The position numbers and the translations under genes are program-made. Positions 8,362 to 16,951 of a stretch of DNA of 35,631 nucleotides are shown here, one piece after another. The stretch lies in the NCBI GenBank assembly GCA_025358295.1, contig JANYJY010000039.1, positions 1 to 35,631 on the forward strand. The letters run 5' to 3'. The notes below the pieces were generated by a model. That model saw only the letters and a program-made list of their open reading frames with translations, made no database searches and had not been told where the DNA came from. This DNA is from Gammaproteobacteria bacterium. Its GTDB lineage: Bacteria > Pseudomonadota > Gammaproteobacteria > Steroidobacterales > Steroidobacteraceae. Numbering within the stretch: the first letter of the stretch is position 1; every line of letters begins with the position of its first letter.

Positions 8362-10389
8362 TTATCCAGAGAATTGCTGCCAACCCGCATCAGGCCGGAA
8401 TCGCTCGCCATGGCGACGTGCGAGATCCTCCAGCCGGGCAGTGATATTGGCGACGCCACGGGCCTTTGCATACTGGAGCGGGCCACCGCGAAAAGGCGCG
8501 AAGCCCGTCGCAAAAATGACCCCGGCGTCCAATAAGTCGGCGTCTGCTACAACTCCCTCGCGCAGGCAAGCCACCGCCTCATTGAGCATGGGCAGTATCA
8601 ACCGGTCCTCTAAATCCTCCGGAACGGCGTATTGAGCTGACTCCGGCTTGATCGGCTTGCCGTTCCGCCATACGTAGAACCCTTCGCCGCTCTTGCGGCC
8701 GAGTTTCTTGAGTTCGACCATCTTGCCCAAGATATCCGGCACCCGCCGTTGAAAGGCGTCGGCCAGAACCCGCCCCACGTGGAGAGACACGTCCAAGCCG
8801 ACGACGTCGGTCAATTCGATCGGCCCCATGGGCATGCCGAATCCCTTGCCCACCCGGTCGATGACCTCGGCGGGAATTCCCGCTTCCAGTGCAAACAGGG
8901 CTTCGTTCACATAGGGCGTCAAAATGCGGTTGACCACGAAGCCCGGCGCACTCTTGCACGGCAACGGCAGCCGGTCGAGCTTGCGGGTAAAGCGCAGAGC
9001 GTTTTGAACGACCTGCGCCTGAGTGCTCGCACCTTGCACTATCTCGACCAATTGCAGTTGCGCGACGGGGTTGAAGAAATGGATGCCAACCAGGCGACTG
9101 GGGTCGCGGAGCTTCTCAGACAGGGTCTCGATTTTGATGCTGGAAGTGTTGGTTGCAAGAATGGCGTCCGGCTTCAGTATGGGTTCGAGCTCGGCGTAAA
9201 GCGCGCGTTTGGCATCGACATTCTCGAAAATCGCTTCGATCACCACGTCGGCATCGGATATTCCCTCACCGGGCACGTCCATCTTGAGGCGCGCAACGGC
9301 GGCCGCGACCGCCGCGGGGTCCTTTAGGCGCTTGTCGAAGAACGCCTTGGCGCGGTCTAAGGCTGGCTGAATCAATTCCTGCGAGCGATCCTGCAAGGTG
9401 ACAGTCAGCCCGCGAAATGCTGCCCACGCGGCAATATCGCCGCCCATGACGCCGGCGCCGACGACATGCAGATGACGAAATTGGCTGGCAGATTTCCCTC
9501 CCAGTCCCTTGAGCCGATCTTGCAGCAGGAACACACGCACGAGGTTTCGCGACGTGGGCGTGCACATCAGCTCGCTGATGGAGCGCGCCTCGGCTTCATA
9601 GCTTTCCGGTCCGGCGGCGCCATAGCGTTGCCACAGATCGACGATGGCATAGGGCGCCGGGTATTGATCGCGCCGCACGCTTTTCCTCAAAGTGGAAACG
9701 GTTTGCCGCGCGATAAAGGGCCGGGCGAGACTCAGATTCATGAGCTTGTCGGCGAACGGGGCCGTAGCTTTCGGCGGCGAACGTAGTAAGCGAGCCTTGG
9801 CGCGTTCGCGCAGCTCAGCGGGCGGCACGAGTTCGTCGATAAGGCCTACGTCGAGCGCACGCGAACCCTTGTAGGGCTTGCCCTTGAGCATGAGATCGAG
9901 GGCAGGGCGCACGCCGATGAGCCGTACGGCGCGTACCGTACCGCCGAATCCCGGGTGAATGCCGAGCATCACCTCGGGCAACCCCAGCGACAGAGTGGGC
10001 CCGTCCGCGGCGACTCGATACGTGCAGGCCAGGGCGAGTTCCAGGCCGCCTCCGAGCGCAAAGCCGTGTAGGGCCGCGACGCTGGGGCAGGGCAGATCCT
10101 CGAGCGATTGCAGCACGGCTTGTCCGGCGCGCACCAGTTCGTAGCCATCCTCGGGCGTGCGAATCTGCAGGAATTCCTTGATGTCGGCGCCTGCAATGAA
10201 ACCGCTCGGCTTGGCCGAGAGGATGACGACGCCGGCAGGCCGTTGCGCAGCAATGTCGGTCAACTGCGCCGCCAGATCCCGCAACACCGGCGCGGACAGC
10301 ACATTGGTCGAGGCGTCTGGGGTGTCGCAAGTCAGCCAGGCAACACGGTCCGCATCGATCTGCAAGGACCAGGTTTGGGTGTCCGCCAT
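8362..10389 (-). CDS. Bifunctional enoyl-CoA hydratase / 3-hydroxyacyl-CoA dehydrogenase (FadJ/FadB type)
   Basis: This is the alpha-subunit type of the fatty-acid beta-oxidation complex, hydrating enoyl-CoA and then oxidising 3-hydroxyacyl-CoA with NAD. It has 675 residues. The N-terminal crotonase domain includes SGFIAGADIKEF, HGFALGGGLELALACTYR and LPEVMLGIHPGFGGT, with the two expected catalytic glutamates (GGLELA and LPEVML). The dehydrogenase domain follows with HVVGAGVMGGDIAAWAA (Rossmann glycines), NTSSIKIETL, GIHFFNPV and VVNRILTPYVNEA, then a C-terminal repeat. The thiolase partner (FadA/FadI) is not in the window. ATG at 10389 overlaps the stop of the upstream gene as ATGA, and a longer frame to 10620 only reads into that gene. 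FadJ and FadB cannot be separated here. Confidence 0.92.
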   Translation of the reverse strand: MADTQTWSLQIDADRVAWLTCDTPDASTNVLSAPVLRDLAAQLTDIAAQRPAGVVILSAKPSGFIAGADIKEFLQIRTPEDGYELVRAGQAVLQSLEDLPCPSVAALHGFALGGGLELALACTYRVAADGPTLSLGLPEVMLGIHPGFGGTVRAVRLIGVRPALDLMLKGKPYKGSRALDVGLIDELVPPAELRERAKARLLRSPPKATAPFADKLMNLSLARPFIARQTVSTLRKSVRRDQYPAPYAIVDLWQRYGAAGPESYEAEARSISELMCTPTSRNLVRVFLLQDRLKGLGGKSASQFRHLHVVGAGVMGGDIAAWAAFRGLTVTLQDRSQELIQPALDRAKAFFDKRLKDPAAVAAAVARLKMDVPGEGISDADVVIEAIFENVDAKRALYAELEPILKPDAILATNTSSIKIETLSEKLRDPSRLVGIHFFNPVAQLQLVEIVQGASTQAQVVQNALRFTRKLDRLPLPCKSAPGFVVNRILTPYVNEALFALEAGIPAEVIDRVGKGFGMPMGPIELTDVVGLDVSLHVGRVLADAFQRRVPDILGKMVELKKLGRKSGEGFYVWRNGKPIKPESAQYAVPEDLEDRLILPMLNEAVACLREGVVADADLLDAGVIFATGFAPFRGGPLQYAKARGVANITARLEDLARRHGERFRPDAGWQQFSG

Positions 10390-11153
10390 CAGGCAGCCCG
10401 CCGGGCATGCTGATGGACGGTGAAATCGCAAATCAGCGGCAAATGGTCCGAGAACTGAACGTCGGGCATCTGAAAACGATTCACCTCGATTTGCTGACTG
10501 TGCAGGATGAAATCCAGCTCCTTGCGCGGGCTGCGGCTGGGATAGGACGGCAGTCCTTGGAGATTGGCACTGGCCAGTCCGGCAGCCTGGGTAAACAAAT
10601 ACAGCTCGTGATCGCCCCAATAGGTATTGAAATCGCCCGCCACGATGACGGGCTTCTGAGTCTTGCGCACCAAATCATACAAGTACCGCAGCTGGTATTG
10701 CCGATGCCTGAACTTCAGGGACAGGTGCACCAGAAAAATTGCCACATCGTCGAGTTCCAATTCGATGATCAGGCGCTTGATGCCCGTGTCGAAATAATGA
10801 AAACGCTCGCCGCGGACACGCGGCGCCGCGAGGAAGGCATTGGCCTGCTTGCGTACGATGGGAACCAAGTGGTTCACCGAGGACACGCCGTATTTGCACT
10901 CGAAGGTCGAATAGTGGCCCAAGGAACGGGCAATGAAATCGGCCTGGTTGACCATTCCGGTGCGGATGGAGCCGGTATCGACTTCAATCAGCCCGACGAC
11001 GTCCGGGTCCTGCTGCTTGATGAAGTCGGTGATGCCAGACAACACCTGCCGGCTGGAACGAAGGTAGCCGGCTCCCGGCACGGGCAGGTGGAAGGCGGGC
11101 CCAGTACCGGTGGCATAACGTATATTGTAAACCAGCAATCGCACTGCGCTCAT
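10389..11153 (-). CDS. Endonuclease/exonuclease/phosphatase family protein
   Basis: The protein (254 residues from this start) has the EEP fold signature. It opens with RLLVYNIRYATG, then VGLIEVDTG with the metal-binding glutamate, VHLSLKFRHRQYQ, VVAGDFNTYWGDHELY with the GDFN motif, and LDFILHSQQIEV followed by SDHLPLICDF with the terminal SDH. These fit a metal-dependent phosphodiesterase such as a nuclease, a phospholipase-like or a phosphatase enzyme. The substrate is unknown and no signal peptide is seen. ATG at 11153 puts the first beta strand at the N-terminus as in the family. ATG codons at 11180 and 11186 are in frame. It is translationally coupled to the beta-oxidation gene downstream and divergent from the TIR-like gene 53 bases away. 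Confidence 0.82.
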   Translation of the reverse strand: MSAVRLLVYNIRYATGTGPAFHLPVPGAGYLRSSRQVLSGITDFIKQQDPDVVGLIEVDTGSIRTGMVNQADFIARSLGHYSTFECKYGVSSVNHLVPIVRKQANAFLAAPRVRGERFHYFDTGIKRLIIELELDDVAIFLVHLSLKFRHRQYQLRYLYDLVRKTQKPVIVAGDFNTYWGDHELYLFTQAAGLASANLQGLPSYPSRSPRKELDFILHSQQIEVNRFQMPDVQFSDHLPLICDFTVHQHARRAA

Positions 11154-11206
11154 TGTATCGGCGCCCGGGCCTTCGCGCATGACCATCGTCAAGCTACACT
11201 AGGCAC

Positions 11207-11662
11207 ATGTCGACCCGTGTGAATCCCATACGCCTGTTCGTCACCCATGACTGGGTGGAAAACGACGATTACGCGCGCGTATTCGAATACCTGGAAGCAT
11301 CGGGCACTTTTTACTACCTGAACACCAGCCAGCCTCAGGCGAAGCGGCCGCTTGACAAGGAATCTCAGCGCGAGGACTTAAGGCGGCAAATCGCGCCCTG
11401 CGAAGTCATTGTGGTGCTGCCGGCGGTGTATCAAAGCTCTCCCGAGCTGGTGCTGTTTCAGATGAATTTCGCCAAGGCTGCCGATAGACCGATAGTCGCG
11501 ATGGAAAATTTCGGCTCAACCGAGGCACTGCCCAAAGCCATCAAGGATTTGGCCGATGAAGTCAGTGCGTGGAACGAACGCAGCTTGATCGATGCGTTGA
11601 GACGGCAGGCCAGGCATCAGGAAACGACGCGCTGGGACACCATCGAATTCAAACTAGATTGA
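11207..11662 (+). CDS. TIR-like (ThsB-like, MTH538-type) domain protein
   Basis: A 151-residue soluble protein consisting of essentially one domain. It begins RLFVTHDWVENDDYARVFEYLE, followed by FYYLNTSQP, then a charged helix and CEVIVVLPAVYQSSPELVLFQMNFA, RPIVAMENFGSTEALPKAI and DEVSAWNERSLIDALRRQA. This alternating beta-alpha pattern, with the opening H-D/S-W-x-x-x-D-D-Y and the late W-N/x-x-x-I-x-x-A-I region, matches the TIR-like family that includes the ThsB sensor of Thoeris defence. No SIR2-SLOG or other ThsA-type effector is adjacent, so defence function is unproven and a housekeeping or nucleotide-binding role is equally possible. It is a single gene, divergent from the EEP-family gene. 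Only a weak ribosome site (TAGGCAC) precedes ATG 11207. Confidence 0.75.
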   Translation: MSTRVNPIRLFVTHDWVENDDYARVFEYLEASGTFYYLNTSQPQAKRPLDKESQREDLRRQIAPCEVIVVLPAVYQSSPELVLFQMNFAKAADRPIVAMENFGSTEALPKAIKDLADEVSAWNERSLIDALRRQARHQETTRWDTIEFKLD

Positions 11663-11695
11663 TCGGCCGGCCGAGGGGCGGGGGCCGGTGCCGAT

Positions 11696-12085
11696 TTAGT
11701 TGGCCGCGACCAGTGCCGGAGTTTCGTACTCGACCGGATCCCGATCCACGCCAGGGAATTGCACCACGGTGTTAGCTCGGCTAGTGGCGACATTCGCCCG
11801 GCACATCAACCCAAAAATCTCGACGATCAGGGCGGCGCAATCGTCGGCTTCTTGATTCGACATCTTGCGCACGGATGCGGTTACCGCATCTTCACCTCGC
11901 AAGGGTTGCACGCCCCGCAGGCAGCGCATGATTTGACCAAAAGTTTCACGGACTTCGCCCGGGAGTTGATCTTCGGGGATTGAGGCGAGGTGGCGGTTGT
12001 AGGCGCAGACCAAACGCTGCTTGATGGGGGTCGAGCGAACCAGCTCAAGGGCGGCAAAATGCAGACATTCCCACGCGCTGACCAT
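11696..12085 (-). CDS. Conserved-looking hypothetical protein, helical
   Basis: I do not recognise this 129-residue protein. It appears soluble and mostly helical, with no signal peptide or membrane segment. Notable stretches are SAWECLHFAALELVRS near the start, RETFGQIMRCLRGVQPLRGED in the middle, and a region with several cysteines (ADDCAALIVEIFGLMCRAN). ATG 12085 is preferred over an upstream in-frame ATG at 12106 because GAGG stands at the right spacing before it. Its 3' end converges on the TIR-like gene, with 33 bases between the stops. A perfect inverted repeat lies 25 bases upstream of the start. Confidence 0.6.
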   Translation of the reverse strand: MVSAWECLHFAALELVRSTPIKQRLVCAYNRHLASIPEDQLPGEVRETFGQIMRCLRGVQPLRGEDAVTASVRKMSNQEADDCAALIVEIFGLMCRANVATSRANTVVQFPGVDRDPVEYETPALVAAN

Positions 12086-12110
12086 GTACGCCTCGTTACA
12101 TAACAAAGAC

Positions 12111-12131
12111 CGAAACCTTAAAGTGGTTTCG
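12111..12131. repeat. Perfect 7-bp inverted repeat upstream of the 129-residue gene
   Basis: CGAAACC at 12111-12117 and GGTTTCG at 12125-12131 are exact reverse complements around a 7-base AT-rich spacer. The element is 25 bases upstream of the minus-strand ATG at 12085, a position suited to an operator or a 5' leader hairpin. It is not followed by a T-run, so a terminator is unlikely. The rest of the 245-base gap (12086-12330) is AT-rich, with a TATAAT on the minus strand near 12293-12298 but no convincing -35. Confidence 0.45.
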
Positions 12132-12330
12132 AGGATAGATCCCTTACTTGAATCTTGTTAAATCAAGACTCTGCACTCGGAATATACAAGACAATCACAG
12201 AAACGCAATGTGGTTTTTATCAACTCTTTGAACGAGTCGACATATGCGGTTAGCGGCGGGCTATGGGCGGGAATTTCGTCGTTTTCTAGAAGTTAAATTA
12301 TAACAAACCTACAAGTATTTGAATAAGCAG

Positions 12331-13875
12331 CTAATGAGCCCCTGCAGCAACGCCGGGCGGCAGGTTGATCTTGATGGGTCGGGCCAGCCAAATTACACCG
12401 ATCAGGCCGGTAAACAAAATGGACGACGCCCAAAACACATCGTTCGCGGCCAGCAAATGCGCCTGCACGTCGATGGCTCGGTTGATAGCCACGCCGGCTT
12501 GCTGCAGTGACAGGCCTCCAGCTTGCAATGTTTGAACATAGTTTCCGGCTGCCGAACTCGTGCGGTTGATGTATTCGGTGAGCTGAGCGTGATGCAGGAT
12601 TGCCCGATGATCCCACACCGTCGTGGCGATGGAGGTGCCTAAGCTGCCGGATAGAATGCGGGCGAAGTTCGACAGTCCGGAGGCCGCGGGCACGCGCTCC
12701 TGGGGTAATCCTGAGAGGATCAGGCTAACCAGTGGGATGAAGAAGAACGCCAATGCGCCGCCTTGAACGATAATGGGCACCACGAGGAATCCGAAGTTCG
12801 CCTCGGTGTTGTATGCCGTGCGCATGTGCAGTGAAATGGCGAAGATCGAGAACGCCACAGTAGCCAGAATTCGTTGATCCACCCTACTGACCCAGCGTCC
12901 GACGAGGGGTGACAGCATGATGGCGAGAATCCCGACTGGCGCGGTGAGCAAGCCTGCATCGGTGGCCGTGTAGCCCATGTACTGCTGCAACCACAGCGGC
13001 AGGATCACGACATTGCCGAAAAATACCCCATAGGCCAGCGCCAGCGCGAGAGTTCCGGTCCAGAAGTTTCGGCGTTTAAACAGGCGCAAATCCACCACCG
13101 GGTGCGGGTTATCCACCAGCTCCCAAGCAAGGAAAAGGCAAAACACCACGAGCGCAATCACCGCCAGTGCGACGATGGTGGCGGAATGAAACCAGTCGAG
13201 CTCCTGACCCTTGTCGAGCATGATCTGCAGCGAGCCTACCCACACGATGAGCATGGCCATGCCCACCCCATCGATCGGCAGCTTGCGCCGGGGAGTTTCC
13301 CGGGTCCTATAGATGCTCCAAGTCACTAGGGCGGCGAACGCGCCGACCGGAATATTGATGTAAAAAATCCACGGCCACGCGATATTGTCGGTGATCCATC
13401 CGCCCAGCAGCGGACCCATGACCGGCGCCACCAGCGTGGTTACGCCCCAGATTGCCAGCGCCGTCCCTGCCTTGGCTTTCGAGAAGCTCGACAGCAGCAG
13501 CGCTTGCGATAGGGGAATCATCGGGCCTGCGACGGCACCTTGAACGACGCGGAACGCAATCAGCTCCGGCAGCGAGGATGCCAGCCCGCAGAGCAGTGAG
13601 GCGATAGAGAACAGAACCACCGACGCGGTAAAGAGCCTTACCGCGCCGAAGCGCTGGCTCAGCCAGCCCGTCAAGGGTACGGCGATGGCATTGGCGACCC
13701 CGAAGGAGGTGATTACCCAGGTAACCTGGGTAGTGGACACGCCGAGGTTGCCGGCGATCGTCGATAGCGACACGTTCGCGATCGACGTATCCAGCACATT
13801 CATGAACGTGGCGAGGGCCAAAGCGAGAGTGCCGAGAATCTTCGCGGCGCCCGTCAATGGCTGCAGTTCACTCAT
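12331..13875 (-). CDS. DHA2-family MFS multidrug transporter (EmrB/QacA-like)
   Basis: A 514-residue protein with about 14 hydrophobic segments. It has the DHA2 marks: LDTSIANVSL in the first helix, PLTGWLSQRFGAVRLF (motif A-like loop) after the second, and GPLLGGWITDN (motif C) in helix five. Members export hydrophobic drugs or metabolites by proton antiport. Its ATG overlaps the RND pump stop by 4 bases (ATGA), so it is the last gene of the outer-membrane-factor/adaptor/RND operon. It has no EmrA-type adaptor of its own, which raises the question whether it works alone or borrows another adaptor. It resembles the second EmrB at 22964 along its length but is clearly diverged. Confidence 0.9.
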   Translation of the reverse strand: MSELQPLTGAAKILGTLALALATFMNVLDTSIANVSLSTIAGNLGVSTTQVTWVITSFGVANAIAVPLTGWLSQRFGAVRLFTASVVLFSIASLLCGLASSLPELIAFRVVQGAVAGPMIPLSQALLLSSFSKAKAGTALAIWGVTTLVAPVMGPLLGGWITDNIAWPWIFYINIPVGAFAALVTWSIYRTRETPRRKLPIDGVGMAMLIVWVGSLQIMLDKGQELDWFHSATIVALAVIALVVFCLFLAWELVDNPHPVVDLRLFKRRNFWTGTLALALAYGVFFGNVVILPLWLQQYMGYTATDAGLLTAPVGILAIMLSPLVGRWVSRVDQRILATVAFSIFAISLHMRTAYNTEANFGFLVVPIIVQGGALAFFFIPLVSLILSGLPQERVPAASGLSNFARILSGSLGTSIATTVWDHRAILHHAQLTEYINRTSSAAGNYVQTLQAGGLSLQQAGVAINRAIDVQAHLLAANDVFWASSILFTGLIGVIWLARPIKINLPPGVAAGAH

Positions 13876-16800
13876 CGTGCCTCGATGAGCTCCGGCTCGC
13901 GCGCAGAATGGTCTGCGCCGATCAGCATGTACACCCCCGGCACCACAAACAAGGTGAACACCGTGCCAATCGCCAATCCCGTGGAAATGACCAAGCCGAT
14001 GGCATATCGCGATGCGGCGCCGGCGCCGCTGGCGAACACCAGGGGCAGCACACCCAAGACCATGGCTGCCGTGGTCATCAAGATAGGCCGCAGGCGCGCA
14101 CCGGTCGCGGCCAGAATGGCGGCGTGCTTGGACTTGCCGGTTTGCTGTTCCATGTTGGCCACTTCAACGATGAGAATGCCGTGCTTACTGATCAGGCCCA
14201 TCAGAGTCACGAGGCCCACCTGGGTATAGATGTTCAAACTGGCGTCGCCCAAGCCGAGCGCGATAAATATCAACGCGCCGGCGATGGACAGCGGTACCGA
14301 GATGAGAATGACCAACGGATCGCGAAAACTTTCGAACAGGGCCGCTAGCGCTAGAAACACGATGATGATGGCGAACCCGAATGTGGCCATGACGCCGCCG
14401 GATTCCTGCACGTATTGCCGGGCCTGGCCGCCGTAGTCAACCGTATATCCCTGCGGCAAGGTACGCGCGGCGAGGTCCCGTAGGTATTTCAGCGCATCGT
14501 CCAAAGTCACGCCCGGCAACATGACTCCGCCAATCGTCGAGGAGTTCAACTGCTGGAAGTGATTGAGCGATTCGGGAACCGTGACTGAACGAATTTTGGC
14601 GATGGTGGACAATTGGACCGGAACCCCGCCGATGTTGGCAACGGGGTAGTTCAGCAGCTGCTCGGCATTCAAGCGCGAAATGCGCTCCACTTGGGGTATG
14701 ACCTTGTAGGAGCGGGTGTCCATGCTGAAGTAATTGACGTAGCCGCCGCCGAGCAAGCTGCCCAGCGCCGTTCCCACTTGGCTCATGCTGAGTCCCAATT
14801 GGGCCGTCTTGTCGCGGTCGATTTCAATGATGGATTGCGGCTGGTCGATTTTCAGATCCGAATCGAGAAATGCGAATTTGCCGCTCTTCAAGGCCTCGCC
14901 GAGAAATGCCAGCGACACCTCGTTCAAGCGGCTTGCAGGCTCGGTGGTCTTGATCGCAAATTGTATGGGCAGGCCGAAGGCGCCGGGCAGCGACGGCGGC
15001 TGGAAGACGGCGATCCTTTGCCCGGCGACGGCGCTGAGCTTCTGCTGCAGAAGTGCCGCAATCTCGTTCGTGCCCATTTTCCGCTTATCGCGCGGCGGCA
15101 GCGCCAATCCGGTGATCGATTGGCCGGGCGCGTCGATTTGAAAGACGTGGTCGGGCTTGGTGGCTTCCATGATGATGTTGAAGGTCGCAATGTCGTATTG
15201 CGCCTTGCGCTGCAGGGTCGCGGTCGGCGGCGAGGCGGCCTGCATCAGCACGAACCCCTGGTCTTCCTGCGGAGCGAGTTCGCTCGTCGAGATGTGGTAG
15301 AGAAAATAAATGCTGCCGAGCACGACGACTACCAGCACCGCGGTGATCGGCGTGAACCGCAGGCTGCGCTCTAGCTGGCGCAGATACCAGTTGCGCAAGA
15401 CATCGAAGCGCTTGTCGATGAACCTGACCAGACGAGTTTCCCAGTCATCGTGGCCGGCGCGGTGTGGTTTGAGCATGCGCGCGCACATCATGGGCGATAA
15501 GGTGAGTGCGACGACCGCGGAGACGGTCACCGCGGCCGCGAGCGTGAACGCAAACTCGACGAATAGCGCGCCGGTGAGGCCTCCTTGAAACCCGATCGGC
15601 ACGAACACGGCGAGCAGCACCGCCGTCATGGCGACGATGGGGCCGGCGAGTTCCCGCGCGGCCAAAGCCGCGGCGGCAGAGGGCGCCATGCCGCCTTCCA
15701 GATGGCGATTGACGTTCTCGACCACGATGATCGCATCATCGACCACCAAACCGATGGCGAGCACCAGCGCGAGCAGGGTCAGAAGATTGATGGTGAAGCC
15801 CAGCGCCAGCATGATTGCAAACGTGCCGATGAGTGACAGGGGAATGGCCACGATTGGAATTACCACGGAACGCGGCGAGCCTAAGAACGCAAAGATTACC
15901 AACATCACGATAACCAGCGCCTCGACCAGAGTGACCGCTACTTCGTGGATGGAGCTGTTCACGAATTCGGTTGAATCGTAAATAATCGCGCCGGCCAGTC
16001 CATCCGGCAATTGCGAATGAACTTCCGGAAAAGCGGCCTTGACGCCGCCGATTACGGTGAGCAGATTCGCGCTGGGCGCTACCTGGATGCCGATGAATAC
16101 CCCGGTCCTGCCGTCAAATGACACGCGTGCCTCGTAGCTTTCCGCGCCGAGGGACACTATGGCTACGTCGCTCAAGTGGATATTGCTGCCGTTGACCTGC
16201 TTGATCACCAGGGAGCGAAATTCGCTCAAGCTGTGCAGGCTGGTGGTCGATGTCAGTGTCACCTGCACCATCTGACCCTTGGTATTGCCGACGGCGGAGA
16301 TATAGTTGTTACTGAGCAAGGCAGCCGATACGTCGCTCGCGGTCAGTCCATAGGCGGCGAGCTTCTGCGGATCGAGCCAGGCGCGCAGCGAAAAATATTG
16401 GGCGCCCAGGAGTTCGGCTGTTTGCACGCCGGGGACTGATTGTAGTTTCGGCTGCACGACGCGCTGCAAATAATCTGTAATTTGATTTGCCGCGAGCGTC
16501 GTACTCGAGAACCCCAGATACATGGCATCGGTGGTTTGGCCCACTTTGACGCTGATGGCGGGCTGCTGCGAGCCCACCGGAAGCTGGTTGAGAATCGAGT
16601 TGACCTTGATATTGATTTCTGCGGCGGCCTTCGACGTGTCGTAGTTCTGGCGCAGGTTCACCGAAATTGTGCTGACTCCGCTTTGACTGGTCGACGTCAT
16701 GTAGTCGATGCCATTGGCTTGCGCCACGGCCGCTTCGATCGGTGTGGTTATGAATCCGGCGATGGCTTCCGGATCGGCTCCGGGGTAAACCGTCGAAATG

Positions 16801-16937
16801 GTGACGATGCCGTTCTCAGTCTTCGGGTACGCAAGCACCTGCAATGAACTGTACGAGCGCAGGCCCACGACGAGGATGGCGAGACTGACCACGCTCGCGA
16901 GCACCGGCCGGCGGATAAAGATGTCGGTAAAATTCAA
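13872..16937 (-). CDS. RND efflux pump, inner-membrane permease (HAE1/AcrB-like)
   Basis: At 1021 residues this is full length for an HAE1 pump, which takes substrates from the periplasm and inner membrane and passes them to an outer-membrane channel using proton flow. It begins MNFTDIFIRRPVLASVVSL. Family features include VVDDAIIVVENVNRH with the paired Asp of helix four, PLSLIGTFAIMLALGFTINLLTLL, GLISKHGILIVEVA with the helix-ten Lys, and RPILMTTAAMVLGVLPLVFASGAG. Two large periplasmic loops are present, as expected. It is closer in look to the MexF/MdtB-C or 'acriflavin' group than to AcrB itself, but substrates cannot be read. It lies 14 bases after the adaptor gene and overlaps the downstream MFS gene. 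Confidence 0.95.
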   Translation of the reverse strand: MNFTDIFIRRPVLASVVSLAILVVGLRSYSSLQVLAYPKTENGIVTISTVYPGADPEAIAGFITTPIEAAVAQANGIDYMTSTSQSGVSTISVNLRQNYDTSKAAAEINIKVNSILNQLPVGSQQPAISVKVGQTTDAMYLGFSSTTLAANQITDYLQRVVQPKLQSVPGVQTAELLGAQYFSLRAWLDPQKLAAYGLTASDVSAALLSNNYISAVGNTKGQMVQVTLTSTTSLHSLSEFRSLVIKQVNGSNIHLSDVAIVSLGAESYEARVSFDGRTGVFIGIQVAPSANLLTVIGGVKAAFPEVHSQLPDGLAGAIIYDSTEFVNSSIHEVAVTLVEALVIVMLVIFAFLGSPRSVVIPIVAIPLSLIGTFAIMLALGFTINLLTLLALVLAIGLVVDDAIIVVENVNRHLEGGMAPSAAAALAARELAGPIVAMTAVLLAVFVPIGFQGGLTGALFVEFAFTLAAAVTVSAVVALTLSPMMCARMLKPHRAGHDDWETRLVRFIDKRFDVLRNWYLRQLERSLRFTPITAVLVVVVLGSIYFLYHISTSELAPQEDQGFVLMQAASPPTATLQRKAQYDIATFNIIMEATKPDHVFQIDAPGQSITGLALPPRDKRKMGTNEIAALLQQKLSAVAGQRIAVFQPPSLPGAFGLPIQFAIKTTEPASRLNEVSLAFLGEALKSGKFAFLDSDLKIDQPQSIIEIDRDKTAQLGLSMSQVGTALGSLLGGGYVNYFSMDTRSYKVIPQVERISRLNAEQLLNYPVANIGGVPVQLSTIAKIRSVTVPESLNHFQQLNSSTIGGVMLPGVTLDDALKYLRDLAARTLPQGYTVDYGGQARQYVQESGGVMATFGFAIIIVFLALAALFESFRDPLVILISVPLSIAGALIFIALGLGDASLNIYTQVGLVTLMGLISKHGILIVEVANMEQQTGKSKHAAILAATGARLRPILMTTAAMVLGVLPLVFASGAGAASRYAIGLVISTGLAIGTVFTLFVVPGVYMLIGADHSAREPELIEAR

Positions 16938-16951
16938 GATAGATCTCGCGC

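Noticed and set aside
10390-10620. N-terminal extension of the beta-oxidation enzyme
   Set aside because: The extension lies inside the upstream EEP-family gene and is Arg/Ser/Pro-rich. The ATG at 10389 gives the standard crotonase start and an ATGA overlap.
11207-12085. A complete Thoeris defence system
   Set aside because: Only the TIR-like part is present. No SIR2-SLOG, transmembrane or Macro-domain effector is encoded nearby.
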